Source of the DNA: Batillaria attramentaria
Taxonomy: Eukaryota; Mollusca; Gastropoda; Batillariidae
Length of the DNA stretch: 64,000 nucleotides
Assembly: GCA_018292915.2 (NCBI GenBank)
Contig: JACVVK020000208.1
Coordinates: 417,501 to 481,500, forward strand
Direction of reading: 5' to 3'
Below are positions 13,853 to 24,457 of the stretch, one piece after another. A program made the translations under genes and the position numbers. Position 1 is the first letter of the stretch. Each line of letters opens with the position of its first letter. The notes beneath the pieces are model-generated. The model made no database searches. It worked only from the letters and a program-made list of their open reading frames with translations, and had not been told where the DNA came from.

Positions 13853-13896
<44 letters not shown>
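13853..13896. repeat. (AG)n microsatellite
   Basis: Perfect AG run. Confidence 0.95.
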
Positions 13897-13899
<3 letters not shown>

Positions 13900-14507
13900 C
13901 AAAACACAGTACTAGCACCCTGTGCTGTTTTTCGTGTTTTGGGCTTAAAGAGCAGTGATTTTCCTTCCCTCTGATGAGCACATTTGACAAACCGAAGTCC
14001 AACTAACAATCCAATCAACCCCTACGATGTCTTCACTTAACAAGAGCTTCCATAACGAACTTTAAGCAGCAACGGTGAAAATATACCGAACAAAGACATC
14101 TTCCTAAGCATCAATCCCACATAATACGAATGTATTATCAGTCAGTAACCTGAACTTCGATTCATTTACACAGCAATTCAACAACAACAACAACAAAAAA
14201 GACACTTAATAGAGACAGATCTGATTCAAGCACACAGTCAGATCCAGGGAAGTTTTGTTTTTGGTGAAAACTTGTAAGCTTCCATAGACGACCAGTCCGT
14301 GCGAACATATTTCTCCAAACAACGCACGCCACCACGGGAAAAGCTGCATTCCACAGGAAATGCGCCGACACGTGTGGAACAGGTGAAAATGCCACCATCC
14401 CTACGTCCGGTATTCGGACAAACAGCATGGACTACTTGCCCCACAGTAGGAAGGCCTGGCTCCCAGAACTTGAGAAGTACAGCAATGAGTTCCCAGCCCG
14501 ACACAAA

Positions 14508-14709
<202 letters not shown>

Positions 14710-15095
14710 CCGAGAATACGTCTCCAGGTCCGATGTGCTGTGATCTACAACAGATCTGCTGTGATGTGCTGTCTTGGAAATTCCAACAGGAAGTTTTAGC
14801 AAAAAGGATTATAAGCCGAATCTTATCTCTGTTGAGGAACAACTTCTTCTTTTGCTGTAAGAGCACAGAGCCGGAATACCACTAGGTCTGCAACTTTCCG
14901 ACCCAGACTTGCATCTGCATGGAGACGCCCATTTTGGCCATGCATGACTACACCAGATTGGTTGGGTATCTTCACTAGCAGATCACAGCACATCAGATCC
15001 ATGAAGACGTCTGCGCCCACAAGACATCTTTACTACCATATTAGGTAATACTTATATCAACCCGTCACGTGGGCTGACGTCACTGACGTCCTTAC

Positions 15096-15631
15096 CTTGC
15101 TCGTAGCGGTGGCATCGCTAGCCACACCCTCCACCGGATCATTGGTGACCTGCACAATCAGATACTTGTTGTTGACAAGAGGCCACGCCCCCTTCACTTT
15201 ACACGTCTGGAACTCCGCGCCGAACGTGCGCAGGTGAGGGTCCCCGAACATGCCACACACCCGAAACTCCTTGGCGTGGTAGCGACACTGGTATGGGGGC
15301 TGGGGGGTGACGGGATCACTCGTGTCCAGGGTGGGGCCCTCCATGCTACACCGATACTGCTTCAGCTGGTTCCTCACGCCGCTGCGCACGCTGTTGAAGC
15401 CGATGTCTCCATGGCAACCGCGGGACGAGTTCTTGGTGCTGGTGATGCAGTTGAGGTACGTCCTGAGCACAGTGCAGTGAGCCTCGCGATTGTCCAGCCC
15501 ACCACCTCCTCCTCCTCCTCCACGAGGGTCAGGGTCGATGCCTCTCTGTTGGAGCGCGGTTTTGGCCTTCTCGTATTGCTCCCAGCACGGGCCGAGCGGG
15601 CACTGAGGGTTGGTCTGGACTGCGGCAGACA
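15096..15631 (-). CDS. RGM: RGM-family (repulsive guidance molecule/hemojuvelin) exon 2
   Basis: This exon encodes 178 full codons of a repulsive guidance molecule, a secreted or GPI-anchored protein that in studied animals binds neogenin and BMP ligands. The start is rich in cysteines (PQCPLGPCWEQ), followed by EAHCTVLRTYLNC and SSRGCHGDIGF, which fits the RGM N-terminal domain. Then comes CGMFGDPHLRTF at about 15254-15219, which contains the GDPH motif where family members cleave themselves between Asp and Pro. FQTCKVKGAWPLVNNKYL and VQVTNDP open the partial von Willebrand D-like domain, and the exon ends at ATATSK. One NSS glycosylation sequon is visible. Splice sites are a TTGCAG acceptor (15637-15632) and an AAG|GTAAGG donor after 15096. 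An eight-glycine run interrupts the N-terminal domain. The 3' coding exon is not in the window. Family assignment is confident; which paralogue cannot be told. Confidence 0.93.
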
Positions 15632-16338
15632 CTGCAACACACACACACACAACATCCTCGTCAAACCTCGATGCTATCTTTGTCACCCTTTTCTCAACAA
15701 TTAGACTTTCAGTCTTGTCAATCACTTCTCGACAAGTCTTATCAATCCCTGTTAAATCTTAACACGTCTTCCCAATCAGTGATCCCAATCCCCATGAGTG
15801 AAAGTTTTTTTTTTCCCCCCTCATCCCATTCAAATCTAAAATTAAAGTCACATCACTCAGGCAACGATGGTTACCTGCAACAGACCCTTAACCTCGTAAC
15901 CACACAAGGGTGATCTCCCCCATGTTTAAATCCTAAGAGATTAAAACATTAACTCGTTAATTTATAATACGAAAATTCAAAATGAAAGCAGTTAGCTGAG
16001 GGGCAAATGATGGCGTGTGTGGTTTGGCTTGATACACTGAAACTGTTCACACATGGAGGATGTCCCCAGGCACAGGAGAAGCTGCATGGTATGAATTTCC
16101 CAACAGGAAATTTGGATAAATGAATGAATATACTGCTTCAGAAAATGAAAAAGGAATACGAGCAAAGAAGCTTGGAGATGAAGGGCTGGATGATGGTGAA
16201 CACAAGGACGAGGAGGTCGACCATATTGGGATTTCAAAAGTTCATGTCACCTGCTTCTATCCACCATATTCTACATTCCACCGAAGTCGTCAACTTGCCC
16301 TCTTTCATGTCCACTTAATGTGGGCTTTTTGCGTCACC

Positions 16339-16342
<4 letters not shown>

Positions 16343-16424
<82 letters not shown>

Positions 16425-16428
16425 AACT
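16343..16428. repeat. (TG)n(AG)n microsatellite
   Basis: TG run, AG run, then a G homopolymer, inside RGM intron 1. Confidence 0.95.
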
Positions 16429-17642
16429 AGAGAGATATACTGACAATAATGAAAATCGTGGAGAGTTCTGTACACAACGCAAATGCATGCGATGGTTTAT
16501 GTTACCAGAGAGTGTTGCACTTCTACAGAGCTTTGTTTGAGCCATAATTCAAACCGCTTCTTGCAATACAGTTTATTAAAAACGAAAGGGGATTTCTGTT
16601 TCACGTTGAACGAAAACTTGCACCATTCAGAACTTGGTGAAATCGAGTACATGTATCATTAAAAAAAAATCCATGTTGTTTTCCATGTCTTCTTTTTCTC
16701 AATGTCTTCGGGGGTTCCTAGTATGCTTGTTTATATCTGTCCATAAGCTTTTCTCTCTCTGTCTCTCTGAGAATGACTTTCGGGGAATTTCTCTGTTCCT
16801 GTACTTAGGAACATGCATAACCCGAGGGTGACTCCAATGGGCATGAGAGAACCAATGAGTTGTAAACAGCACATTCCTCTCGACTCAGCGGGCACAAGCT
16901 CTTCTGAATAGAGCTTGGGCGGGTGGTTGGTGGGCATGTCTATGGACGGAGGTTATCCCGAAGAGAAAAGAGCCCAGTGGCGTCTTGAATGCGTACCACA
17001 AGATTGATGCCCGGCGGGCCAACGCCAGTACGGGCCGTTTGTATCATGCTGACACTCTATCCCGGGCAATATTTACAATAGCATCACTGGGGACCCTTCC
17101 AAAAGTAATAGCGCTGAGAGCAGCAACCCAAAGTAGGACGAGAGGTCTCGCAGGTCGTAGGTTTGTCCCAAAAGTAATGCGCGCTCCAACCTTTTGATCC
17201 TGCGCGTTCGACCGTGACCCCATCTGCCGCTTACACCTTGAGAAGCCTCGACCGAACGCGTTGCCTTGCTTCTTGTCAAAGCGGGACGCGCTGTTACCTT
17301 GTTCTTTATGGTCGGTTGGAACTGTGGTAAGGGATTTCTCCCTGGTGAAATGCTGGCGGGCCGATGGCCGGGTTGGGGCGTTCGTGGCGTGTCGGGCGAC
17401 AAGTTTATAGCAGTCACGTAGAAACCTCACACCTCGTCCAAAATGAGCCGCGCTATAAATATCTGGCGTTTATTTTTTTTATTTTTTTTTTCGGGGAAAC
17501 GTTAGGCATCAAGATTCCACTTCCTGGGGGCCTAGCTAAGCGGTCCAGAACTACTGCATGGGGGGAGGAGGGATGGTGGTGCTCTTTGGGGCGGGCGGGC
17601 ATTGTTCACAGACCTTCATGCTCTATCTCCCCTCCTATCTGG

Positions 17643-17801
17643 GTCGAGACGGGATAGCCAAATGGTAATGCGTTGGACTTTCAATGCTCGAGTTCTGATT
17701 CCGGGGCCTAATATTTGTGCTGGCCTCTTTCTTGTTGCCCCGTCTTTGGCATCACCCATATGTGGTGAAAAAGGACGTTAAACAGCCAAACACCAACAAT
17801 A
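17643..17801 (+). repeat. SINE family A copy, older of a tail-to-tail pair
   Basis: Head GGGATAGCCAAATGGTAATG, diverged B box, body TTTGTGCTGGCC and TTGCCCCGTCTTTGG, tail GGACGTTAAAC. It is flanked by CTCC(T/C)ATCTGG at 17632-17642 and 17802-17812 with one mismatch, consistent with an aged duplication. Confidence 0.9.
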
Positions 17802-17815
17802 CTCCCATCTGGACC

Positions 17816-17988
17816 GATGAGGGTGGGTGGGTGTTTGGGGGTTTAACGTCCGTTTCCACCATATAGGGTGATATCAAAGACGGGGCAACGATGAAAAAGC
17901 CAGCACAAATATTTGGCCCCAGCCGGGATCGAACTCACGACCCGAGCATTAGAAATCCAACGCTCTACCATTCGACCACCCCGGCTCC
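17816..17988 (-). repeat. SINE family A copy, younger of a tail-to-tail pair
   Basis: Full length and nearly consensus, inverted relative to its neighbour 15 bp away. A perfect 12-bp duplication, CCCATCTGGACC, flanks it (17804-17815 and 17989-18000). The left copy overlaps the neighbour's own target-site repeat, so it landed in that site second. Confidence 0.93.
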
Positions 17989-18355
17989 CCCATCTGGACC
18001 ATCTGTCCTACCATACACAGTGCAGGTTGGACACCGGTCATTCGTCCCCTTGCTTCCCATGTGTGGTGGAAAAAGTACGTTCGACCCAAACCAACCAATC
18101 GGAGGACAACTGAGAGTACATGTACAATGTAGGTTAGGTCGTCACGTGCAGATCGTCTGCAGGAAGCAGCATTGTGTCGTCTGCATGTAGTGGTGGGCGG
18201 TAGACTTCACGCATCTACAACGTGTGACAACTGCCTTGCTAGTTTACCTTCATCCCAAGCGTTGTATAAACGTACTGTGGTAAAACTCGTACTTGTCCAT
18301 TTCGAGTCACTGACTCTCAATTCCATTACAAAAAGTTTCCATTTGAAGGGTGCGT

Positions 18356-18530
18356 TGGGTGTTTGGGAGTTAATCGTCCTTTTCCACCACGTATGGGTGA
18401 TATCTAAGACGGGGCAACGATAAAAAGGCCAGCGCAAATTTATATTTGGCCCCATTTGGCCGGGATTCGAACTCACGACCCGAGCACTGAGAGTCCAACG
18501 CTCTATCATTCGGCTGTCCCGGCTTCCCCC
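18356..18530 (-). repeat. SINE family A, full length
   Basis: Tail, body and tRNA head are all present. It carries a small internal duplication (TTGGCCCCA/TTTGGCC) next to the B-box region. No clear duplication of the target site. Confidence 0.9.
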
Positions 18531-18540
18531 TTTATTATCA

Positions 18541-18567
18541 TTATTAGTATTAGTAGTAGTAGTAGTA

Positions 18568-18602
<35 letters not shown>

Positions 18603-18603
18603 T
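18541..18603. repeat. (AGT)n microsatellite
   Basis: TAG/AGT triplet run with one break, directly beyond the SINE head. Confidence 0.9.
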
Positions 18604-18649
18604 TCTGGGTGTGACTAGAAGATAAACTGGGCCCTTCAATGAACTCCTG

Positions 18650-18910
18650 GCTCCAAGAGCCTTATGCATGAAAAGACACTAGTCTCAGACTAAACTCTAG
18701 TCTCACACTTCCGCCAGGGCTATCACCAGCGTGCATTACTCCTTTAGCGCATTAGTCCTTGAAACAGTCGTCAACTTGTCCTAGTCTTCGTCGATGCATC
18801 TCGTACTTAATCTTTCAGTCTCAGTTTGCGCGGCGTTAAGCCCTAAATAACTAACTCACTCCAGTCTCAGTTTCGTCAAGAGCTAGTCTCGTACTTCGCG
18901 CCCCAGTTTC
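18650..18910. repeat. Diverged relative of the 30712 inverted-repeat element
   Basis: TTATGCATGAA followed by ACTAGTCTCAGACTAA resembles the left end of the 30712-30922 element. Its right terminal repeat is not recognisable. A family C micro-insertion sits inside. Confidence 0.4.
18828..18861 (-). mobile_element. 34-bp family C micro-insertion with 12-bp TSD
   Basis: The 34-bp insert (reverse strand GAGTGAGTTAGTTATTTAGG, then GCTTAACGCCGCGC) is flanked by perfect CAGTCTCAGTTT copies at 18816-18827 and 18862-18873. The insert matches the one at 42953-43005. Confidence 0.7.
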
Positions 18911-19126
18911 TTGCCACGCACACGGCCCCAGCCGAAGGACGGCCAGACGACTAGCAGTAGTTCCAACAGTAACCGAGCTTTATTTGGAAAGTTCTGTCTG
19001 CCCCGACCCCAAGGGGGAGTTTGATCAATGTGAATCATAGCTTCAGACGTGAATCACGCCGGCTCAGCAGGCTGTCATTAACCGTCCGCGGGCTCCACAG
19101 CATCGCTGTCACAGCTCTCAACAACC

Positions 19127-19190
19127 GGCCGGCCGGGGGGACAGTGTTTTTCGCCCTCAATCATGATTGATCGCCCGGCCGGCCGGCGTG
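19127..19190. other. Inverted GGCC-rich arms around an AT-rich palindrome
   Basis: Two CCGGCCGGCCGGG-like arms flank a spacer containing ATCAATCATGATTGAT, itself palindromic. It could fold as a stable hairpin or cruciform. Origin unknown. Confidence 0.5.
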
Positions 19191-19242
19191 TCCCATGGTG
19201 TGTACAATTGCGGCATCGTTGGCTGGAAGGGGAATGGCTGAC

Positions 19243-19815
19243 TGCATGTTGTCCGGTTTTTGCGTTGACCTGAAACTGCTCATAAGAGCTTGTGAGAATC
19301 CGCTTCTATCGTTTTCTTCTTACTAATTTTGTTTAAAGTGTAGGGGGGGGGGGGGGGTGTTTGGGAGTTAACTTCCTTTTTCACCACGTAAGGGTAAGAT
19401 CAAAGACGGGTCAATGAGAAAATGGTTAGCACAAATATTTGGCCCCAGCCGGGGTTCGAACTCACGACCCGAGCACTGAGGGGAAGAGGGGCGGGAGGGA
19501 TGCATGTTGTCCAGTTTTTGCGTTGACCTGAACTGCTCGTGAGAATACGTTTCTGTCGTTTTCTCTTGTCTTTTCGTGGGGGTGGGGGTCGGGGTGGTCT
19601 GGGACGCAGGGAGGGGAGTATTGGGGAAGGGGGGGGGGTGGTGGTGGTGGTGGTCATACACTGAACTGCTCGTGAGAATGCGCTTCTGTCGTTGAATAAG
19701 ACGAAAAGGTTGAATGCGTGTTGTCCTGCTTTTAGGGATAACTGCTCGTCAACTCAACAGCTCGTGAGAATACGCGTCTATCGTTTTCTCCTGCCTTTTT
19801 GTGGGGGTGGGAACG
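19243..19815. repeat. Degenerate ~80-bp repeat cluster
   Basis: At least four copies of TGCATGTTGTCC ... AACTGCTCGTGAGAATACG ... TCTATCGTTTTCT begin near 19243, 19501, 19660 and 19714. They are separated by G-rich runs and one SINE fragment. Confidence 0.65.
19356..19481 (-). repeat. SINE family A, head-truncated
   Basis: Tail and body are present. It stops just past the B box (GGTTCGAACTCACGACCCGA in the plus-strand reading). Confidence 0.85.
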
Positions 19816-20365
19816 TAGACTTGGAGGGGGTGGAGGGGGTGGGTGGGTGGGGGGGGGGGGTGTCAACTGTCATTCACTAAACAACCCTACAAAACATCTT
19901 TTCAATGGTAGCATTACACTTTGCAGTCTACCTGCTCTAATCTACATTCAGATTGCATCTCACGAGTCTGCTGTGCTGCCATTGAAGAAGTCGCGCTCAG
20001 CTTACAGAACGCGCCAGCGCAATATATAACATTGTAATATGACATTAAAACGTCAAGGCCATCTATGCTGCACAAGGCGGAGTTGGCTGCCCTCTACAAG
20101 GCAACCATGCATAATGTTACATTCACAACGGTTCTAGGGGGCATACTGCCCTATGGCTGGGGAATACGTGAACAAAATAGAAGAACTAGAAAAGAACAAC
20201 TGAAACTGGGTCATTTCAGAGCATGTCAGACCGATTTTGATGATTCGGCCGAAGCTTTAAAACGAAAAAACAAACAAAAAACAAACAAAATGCATGTGAC
20301 CATTCACATGTTTCTGTTGTATTGAGTGTGTCTGCATAGTCTACGTGTTCGTTCAAGAGGTTCTC

Positions 20366-20529
20366 GGGGAGTCGGGATAGCCGAATGGTAAAGTGTTGGG
20401 CTCTCAATGCTTGGGTCGAGAGTTTGAATCCCGGCTGGGGCCAAATATTTGTGCTGGCCTTTTTCTCGTTGCCCCGTCTTTTATGTCACCCATACGTGAT
20501 AAAAAAAGGACGTTAGACTCCCACCCGCC
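20366..20529 (+). repeat. SINE family A, full length, with TSD
   Basis: Head GGGATAGCCGAATGGTAAAG, body and tail intact. Flanks TTCAAG(A/C)GGTTCT at 20352-20364 and 20530-20542 differ at one base. Confidence 0.92.
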
Positions 20530-21101
20530 TTCAAGCGGTTCTTGTTGCTTTTATTCAAAGTATTCCCTATCCTTAAGCCTGTCAGTATAATGTCACTCTG
20601 CCTTCTGCTGTCTATTCTGGGCCTGGCATACATGCAGTATACGTTCTTCCATGGGTTACAATGCACCATCAGAATGTAAACCTCTTACGCTATCCCCCAA
20701 GGGGAACGCATAAACTGCTAAATGAGTTTAAACTGGCTGACGTATTTGTGTCGTGGCGACATTTACATGAACTGAACAATTATGACGCTCCTTCTCTGTT
20801 TTCTTTCAGGCGCTGCGGTTCAGTTTCAGGTCCGTCCATTTCTCGGTCCAGCGTCTTTAGAACTTAACTTATCTTGTACATGTCTGTGTGTTCCACTGTT
20901 TCGTTACACACAAATGTGAGCATCGCAGTCTCACGGAGATTTGGGGTGGGGGGTGGGGTGGGGTGGTTGTTTTCATGTTGTGAGTACACATACAACCTCC
21001 CCCCTCCTCCCTTGTAGTGTTGATTTATCATAATTACGGACCAATTTAGTCTGCCATTGCAACTGATACTGTCACAATGTATAAATTTGTTCCACCCTGA
21101 G

Positions 21102-21270
21102 GGGAGCCGGGGTGGTCGAATGGTAGAGCGTTGGACTTCCAATGCTCAGGTCGTGAGTTCGAACCCCGGCTGCGGCCAAATATTGTGCTGGCTTTTTCAT
21201 CGTCGCCCCCCGTCTTTGATATCACCCGTATGTGGTGGAAAAGGACGTTAAACTCCCACCCACCCATCCC
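21102..21270 (+). repeat. SINE family A, full length, with TSD
   Basis: Near-consensus head, body and tail. A perfect 14-bp target-site duplication, TGTTCCACCCTGAG, sits at 21088-21101 and 21271-21284. Confidence 0.95.
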
Positions 21271-21426
21271 TGTTCCACCCTGAGCGTTACCATAAGCTGT
21301 ACTTGATCATGCTCATTTACTGTTATGTTTCTACAACCTGTATTGCAATAAACTTGTTTAACCCAAATGTGAACATCGATGTTTTATTTCTTGTGTAGAT
21401 CAGGGGAATGGGGATGGTGGTGGAAG

Positions 21427-21508
21427 GAGGGGGTGGGGGGAGGGGGAGGGGACTGTCGGTGGAGGACGGGATGATGGTGGGGGTGGGGGTGGGGGTGGGG
21501 CTGGTGGG
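21427..21508 (+). other. G-quadruplex-prone G runs
   Basis: Many runs of 3-6 G are separated by 1-4 bases, ending in repeated GTGGGG units. On the RGM template strand this could form a G-quadruplex. Confidence 0.6.
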
Positions 21509-22004
21509 TCGAGGAAAGCACGTGTACTATGATGCAACATAATTTGCAGAAGTAGTTGGATGACGTCATAGTGGAAGAATACACTACTGCAAATCGCTGA
21601 CGTGTTACATAACGACCCTTGTTGTGTGTGTGTGCGCGCGCGTGCGTGCGTGCGCGTGTGTGTGTGTGGTGCACAGATCGGGGATAAGTCTGTTCCAAAA
21701 ATTGTACATCAACTGCACTGATCACATACGTGATGCTAGATTTTCAAATAGTGCACAGCTGACCTCTGACACCCCCCACCCCCCTCTCTCCAAATTCCTC
21801 TTGGACGTGGAGGAGTGTCTCAAGACCCAAGCAGTACAGCACCTCAGCAACTAACGACCACGGGGGCCGGCGTTGCTCCAACGACTGTACACTAGCGTGA
21901 ATCCTCACAGCTTTATCGGCGGCCCCGCCATCAAAAACCAAACACATAACACAGATAGCAATCCACAATCTGCCCTGGGTCCCGCACGCTACACGTATAC
22001 AGCT

Positions 22005-22046
<42 letters not shown>

Positions 22047-22262
22047 AGCTAGCGAGGCCAGGCCAGGCCAGGGACCAGGTCTCTATACCTGTATACTGCC
22101 AGCCACCATAACGTTCCTTTCGGCAGGTGTAAGGGCCAGAGCCCATAACGTAAACAGGGGTTACACTACACACTGATAGAACCACGAACCAGCCAACCCC
22201 CTGTGCGTGTAGTGGCGGTGGTGTAGGTGTAAGGCCGGTGTAACACTAGGGATGCACTCCCC

Positions 22263-22415
22263 AGCCTCAAGTGCCCCGGGTCTAAGCAGCTTGAGACTGG
22301 AGGTGTCTCGGGTCAATGCAGCCTGAGGCTAGAAGTGCCTCGGGTGTATGCAGCTCGAGGCTGGAAGTGTCCCTGGTCAATGAAGCTTGTGTCTGGAAAG
22401 GCCCGGGAGTCGAAC
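22263..22415. repeat. Minisatellite, 32-bp unit, about 4.8 copies
   Basis: Units start at 22288, 22320, 22352 and 22384, after a partial first copy. Consensus pieces are AGCTTGAGGCTGGAAGTG and CTCGGGTCAATGC. Confidence 0.85.
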
Positions 22416-23098
22416 GAGCTAGGGGGTATATCTGACCGATTACACCTAGACTAGACTGGGACAGGTGAGAGCTGGGGTCAGGAACTTCACGCTGAAATCA
22501 CTTCACACTCTGCTACATGTTTCGTCCCGTATTTCTACCGTACTATAGCGGGGCCCTGGGGGTGGGGACTAGGGTGGGCTTTGGGATCAGTGCGGGATTA
22601 GGATCTTCACTGGACGTTTGCCGTTCGATTGAAGAGAGAGAGGGGGCTCGCTGAACACTGGAGGCCACCATTTTGGGCCTGCGCATAGACGCGTTTTCGC
22701 GGCCATGTCGGTTTGTGGGAGGGCATGGGTTTAGGGGGGAGAGACAAGAACACAACACACTCTCCTACCGAAATCCTCCCTCCCTCAGCTTGACCTGGAC
22801 TGAAGCGATAAGCAAGACCATGGTTGTATTCGTGGATTGTTGTGATATTGGTGTATAGGGGGCAAGGCGTTGGTTTGGTGGGGGGAGGATGGTGTGCGCT
22901 GTCTGCGGGTGTACGGTGATCAATGAAAGTGGCTTGCTGTCTGCTAGTGCTAGACTTCGATCGAAACTTGGCTGCGTCTGGAAGCGTGACTGATACGTTA
23001 CCATGGAGTGAGGTGAAGCCAGAAATGATTTCTTGAGTTTCGGGGGGAGGAGGGGGGGGGGAGGACGTGTCCTACGAGTGTCGTCGGTTATAGACTAC

Positions 23099-23100
<2 letters not shown>

Positions 23101-23173
<73 letters not shown>

Positions 23174-23296
23174 GAGAGAGAGAGAGAGAGTTGTGTCTCT
23201 GTGTGTGTGTGTTTTGAGAGAGAGAGAGAGAGAGAGAGAGTGTGTGTGTGTGTGTGTGTTTTGAGAGTGGTGTGTTTGTGAGAGTTGTGTGATAAG

Positions 23297-23336
<40 letters not shown>
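23101..23336. repeat. Mosaic of (TG)n, (GA)n and TTTTGAGAG units
   Basis: Three GT/GA modules are separated by TTTTGAGAG-type linkers, as if a short compound unit had been duplicated. Confidence 0.93.
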
Positions 23337-23340
<4 letters not shown>

Positions 23341-24164
23341 CACACGAAAGGGCAGAGCCCAGCATGTGGATGGTGCAGGCGAGAGGTTGGCGGTGCCGGG
23401 TGTGGATGTTTGATGCGCTGAGGTCATGATTAATCTCTAGAGGGTTGGAGGTGAGCGTTAAAATTCGGGAGGGGGGGGGGGGGGGTGTTGAAAGTTGGCA
23501 AGCAGAGAACAGCAGTGTACAATATGGGGAAATCGTGTGAATGGAACAAAAGACTTCACCAAGCAAGGTGAGAACGGACTGGTTGGAGGCATGAATCACT
23601 ACAACCTGAGAGTGCTGTAGAAACAAGGTTTGGGGGAACATCGGATTAAATCAAAAGTGAAGTTCCATCCTTACAGAGGGAAAAATGAAAAGCACGTCCT
23701 CTGTACATCTGCCTACCTGTGGATATAGTTGTATACTGTTGGGGTTCTAAAGAGAAACCTACCTAGATGTAATGATGAACAAGTCAGGTGCTCGACGGTG
23801 GTGGCGGAATTACATGTATGCACTGGTTGAGGTTTAGGGTTCGGACACCTGATCAATTGAAGTTGCCTGTTTTGGAAACTGTGTAGGTAAAGTTTAGGAA
23901 GTTGTATGTGTGTACAGAACGAACGCATAGGCTCCGCAAGGGATTGGGGGGGGGGGGGGTGCAGAGATTGAGCCAGAGGTGTGAAAGCCCAGTGTCAAAA
24001 CGAGGCACCCACTAAGGTGTTGGTCGCGGTGAAAGTTTAACAGCTGAGAGGTACGGTTCATAGGGCACCGTCACTGGATCGATTGGAGTTTCGGGTCAAG
24101 AACTGCCCACCAACTGCAAGGTTGGGACGTCGTGGTATAGAATTCCGACGGGTGGTTTAGGGAT

Positions 24165-24325
24165 GTGAAGGTGCAAGGAGGAGGAGGGGGGGGGGAGGGG
24201 TCCTGAAAGTGGAATGGTTTGGGAGTGCGAAGGTGCAAGAAGAAGGGTGGGTGCGTATGAATGTGGAATGGTTTGGGGGTATGAAAGTGCAAGGATTGGA
24301 GGGGGGGGGTATGAAGGTGCAGAGT
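24165..24325. repeat. Degenerate tandem repeat next to RGM exon 1
   Basis: Recurring TGAAAGTGGAATGGTTTGGG and (T/G)ATGAAGGTGCA pieces occur at roughly 30-60 bp spacing, just inside intron 1. Confidence 0.55.
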
Positions 24326-24345
24326 CAACACAAGGTACTACTCAC

Positions 24346-24457
24346 CCGATGTCCAAGCGAAGCCACAGAAGAAGACGACGAGCAGGAGAAGCCGGGTGGG
24401 GATCGGATGGACGTTGGGCTGCGCGGGTGGGCTAGTCGGACATCGGCCGGGCCCCAT
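24346..24457 (-). CDS. RGM: RGM exon 1 (start codon and signal peptide)
   Basis: This exon encodes a 37-residue N-terminus: a short Pro/Arg-rich lead, then the hydrophobic core LLLLVVFFCGFAW and a small-residue end, as in a secretory signal peptide. It stops at a consensus donor, TCGG|GTGAGT, after one base of a codon. Exon 2 begins with two bases (TG), so the join makes Val and leads straight into the mature cysteine-rich start. The phase match, shared strand and order support one gene. I chose the ATG at 24457 because its context is good (GGCATGG) and it gives a normal signal-peptide length. An in-frame ATG at 24562 would add 35 residues, but it directly follows an in-frame TAG and has a weak context. 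Signal peptides are poorly conserved, so this exon is less certain than exon 2. Confidence 0.72.

Larger units (their letters stand above)
15632..24345 (-). other. RGM intron 1 (inferred)
   Basis: This is the 8.7-kb interval between the exon 1 donor and the exon 2 acceptor. It holds six copies of the main SINE family, a 32-bp minisatellite, (TG)n(AG)n tracts at 16343 and 23101, G-rich runs near 19340, 19850 and 21427, and no open frame that looks conserved. The intron is inferred from splice sites and phase; no transcript was available. Confidence 0.7.

Noticed and set aside
13970..14000. CTGATGAG as a hammerhead core
   Set aside because: No GAAA partner with a pairable stem nearby.
14238..14504. 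Minus-strand open frame as the missing RGM 3' exon
   Set aside because: Strand and position would fit, but the translation lacks RGM C-terminal features and splice sites in phase with exon 2.
17090..17195. CCAAAAGTAATGCGCGC as a mariner terminal repeat
   Set aside because: It resembles mariner ends, but no inverted partner, TA duplication or transposase sequence is present.
17871..17990. Possible functional tRNA genes at SINE heads
   Set aside because: A and B boxes are present, but each is joined to the conserved SINE body and shows mismatched stems. These are retroposon heads.
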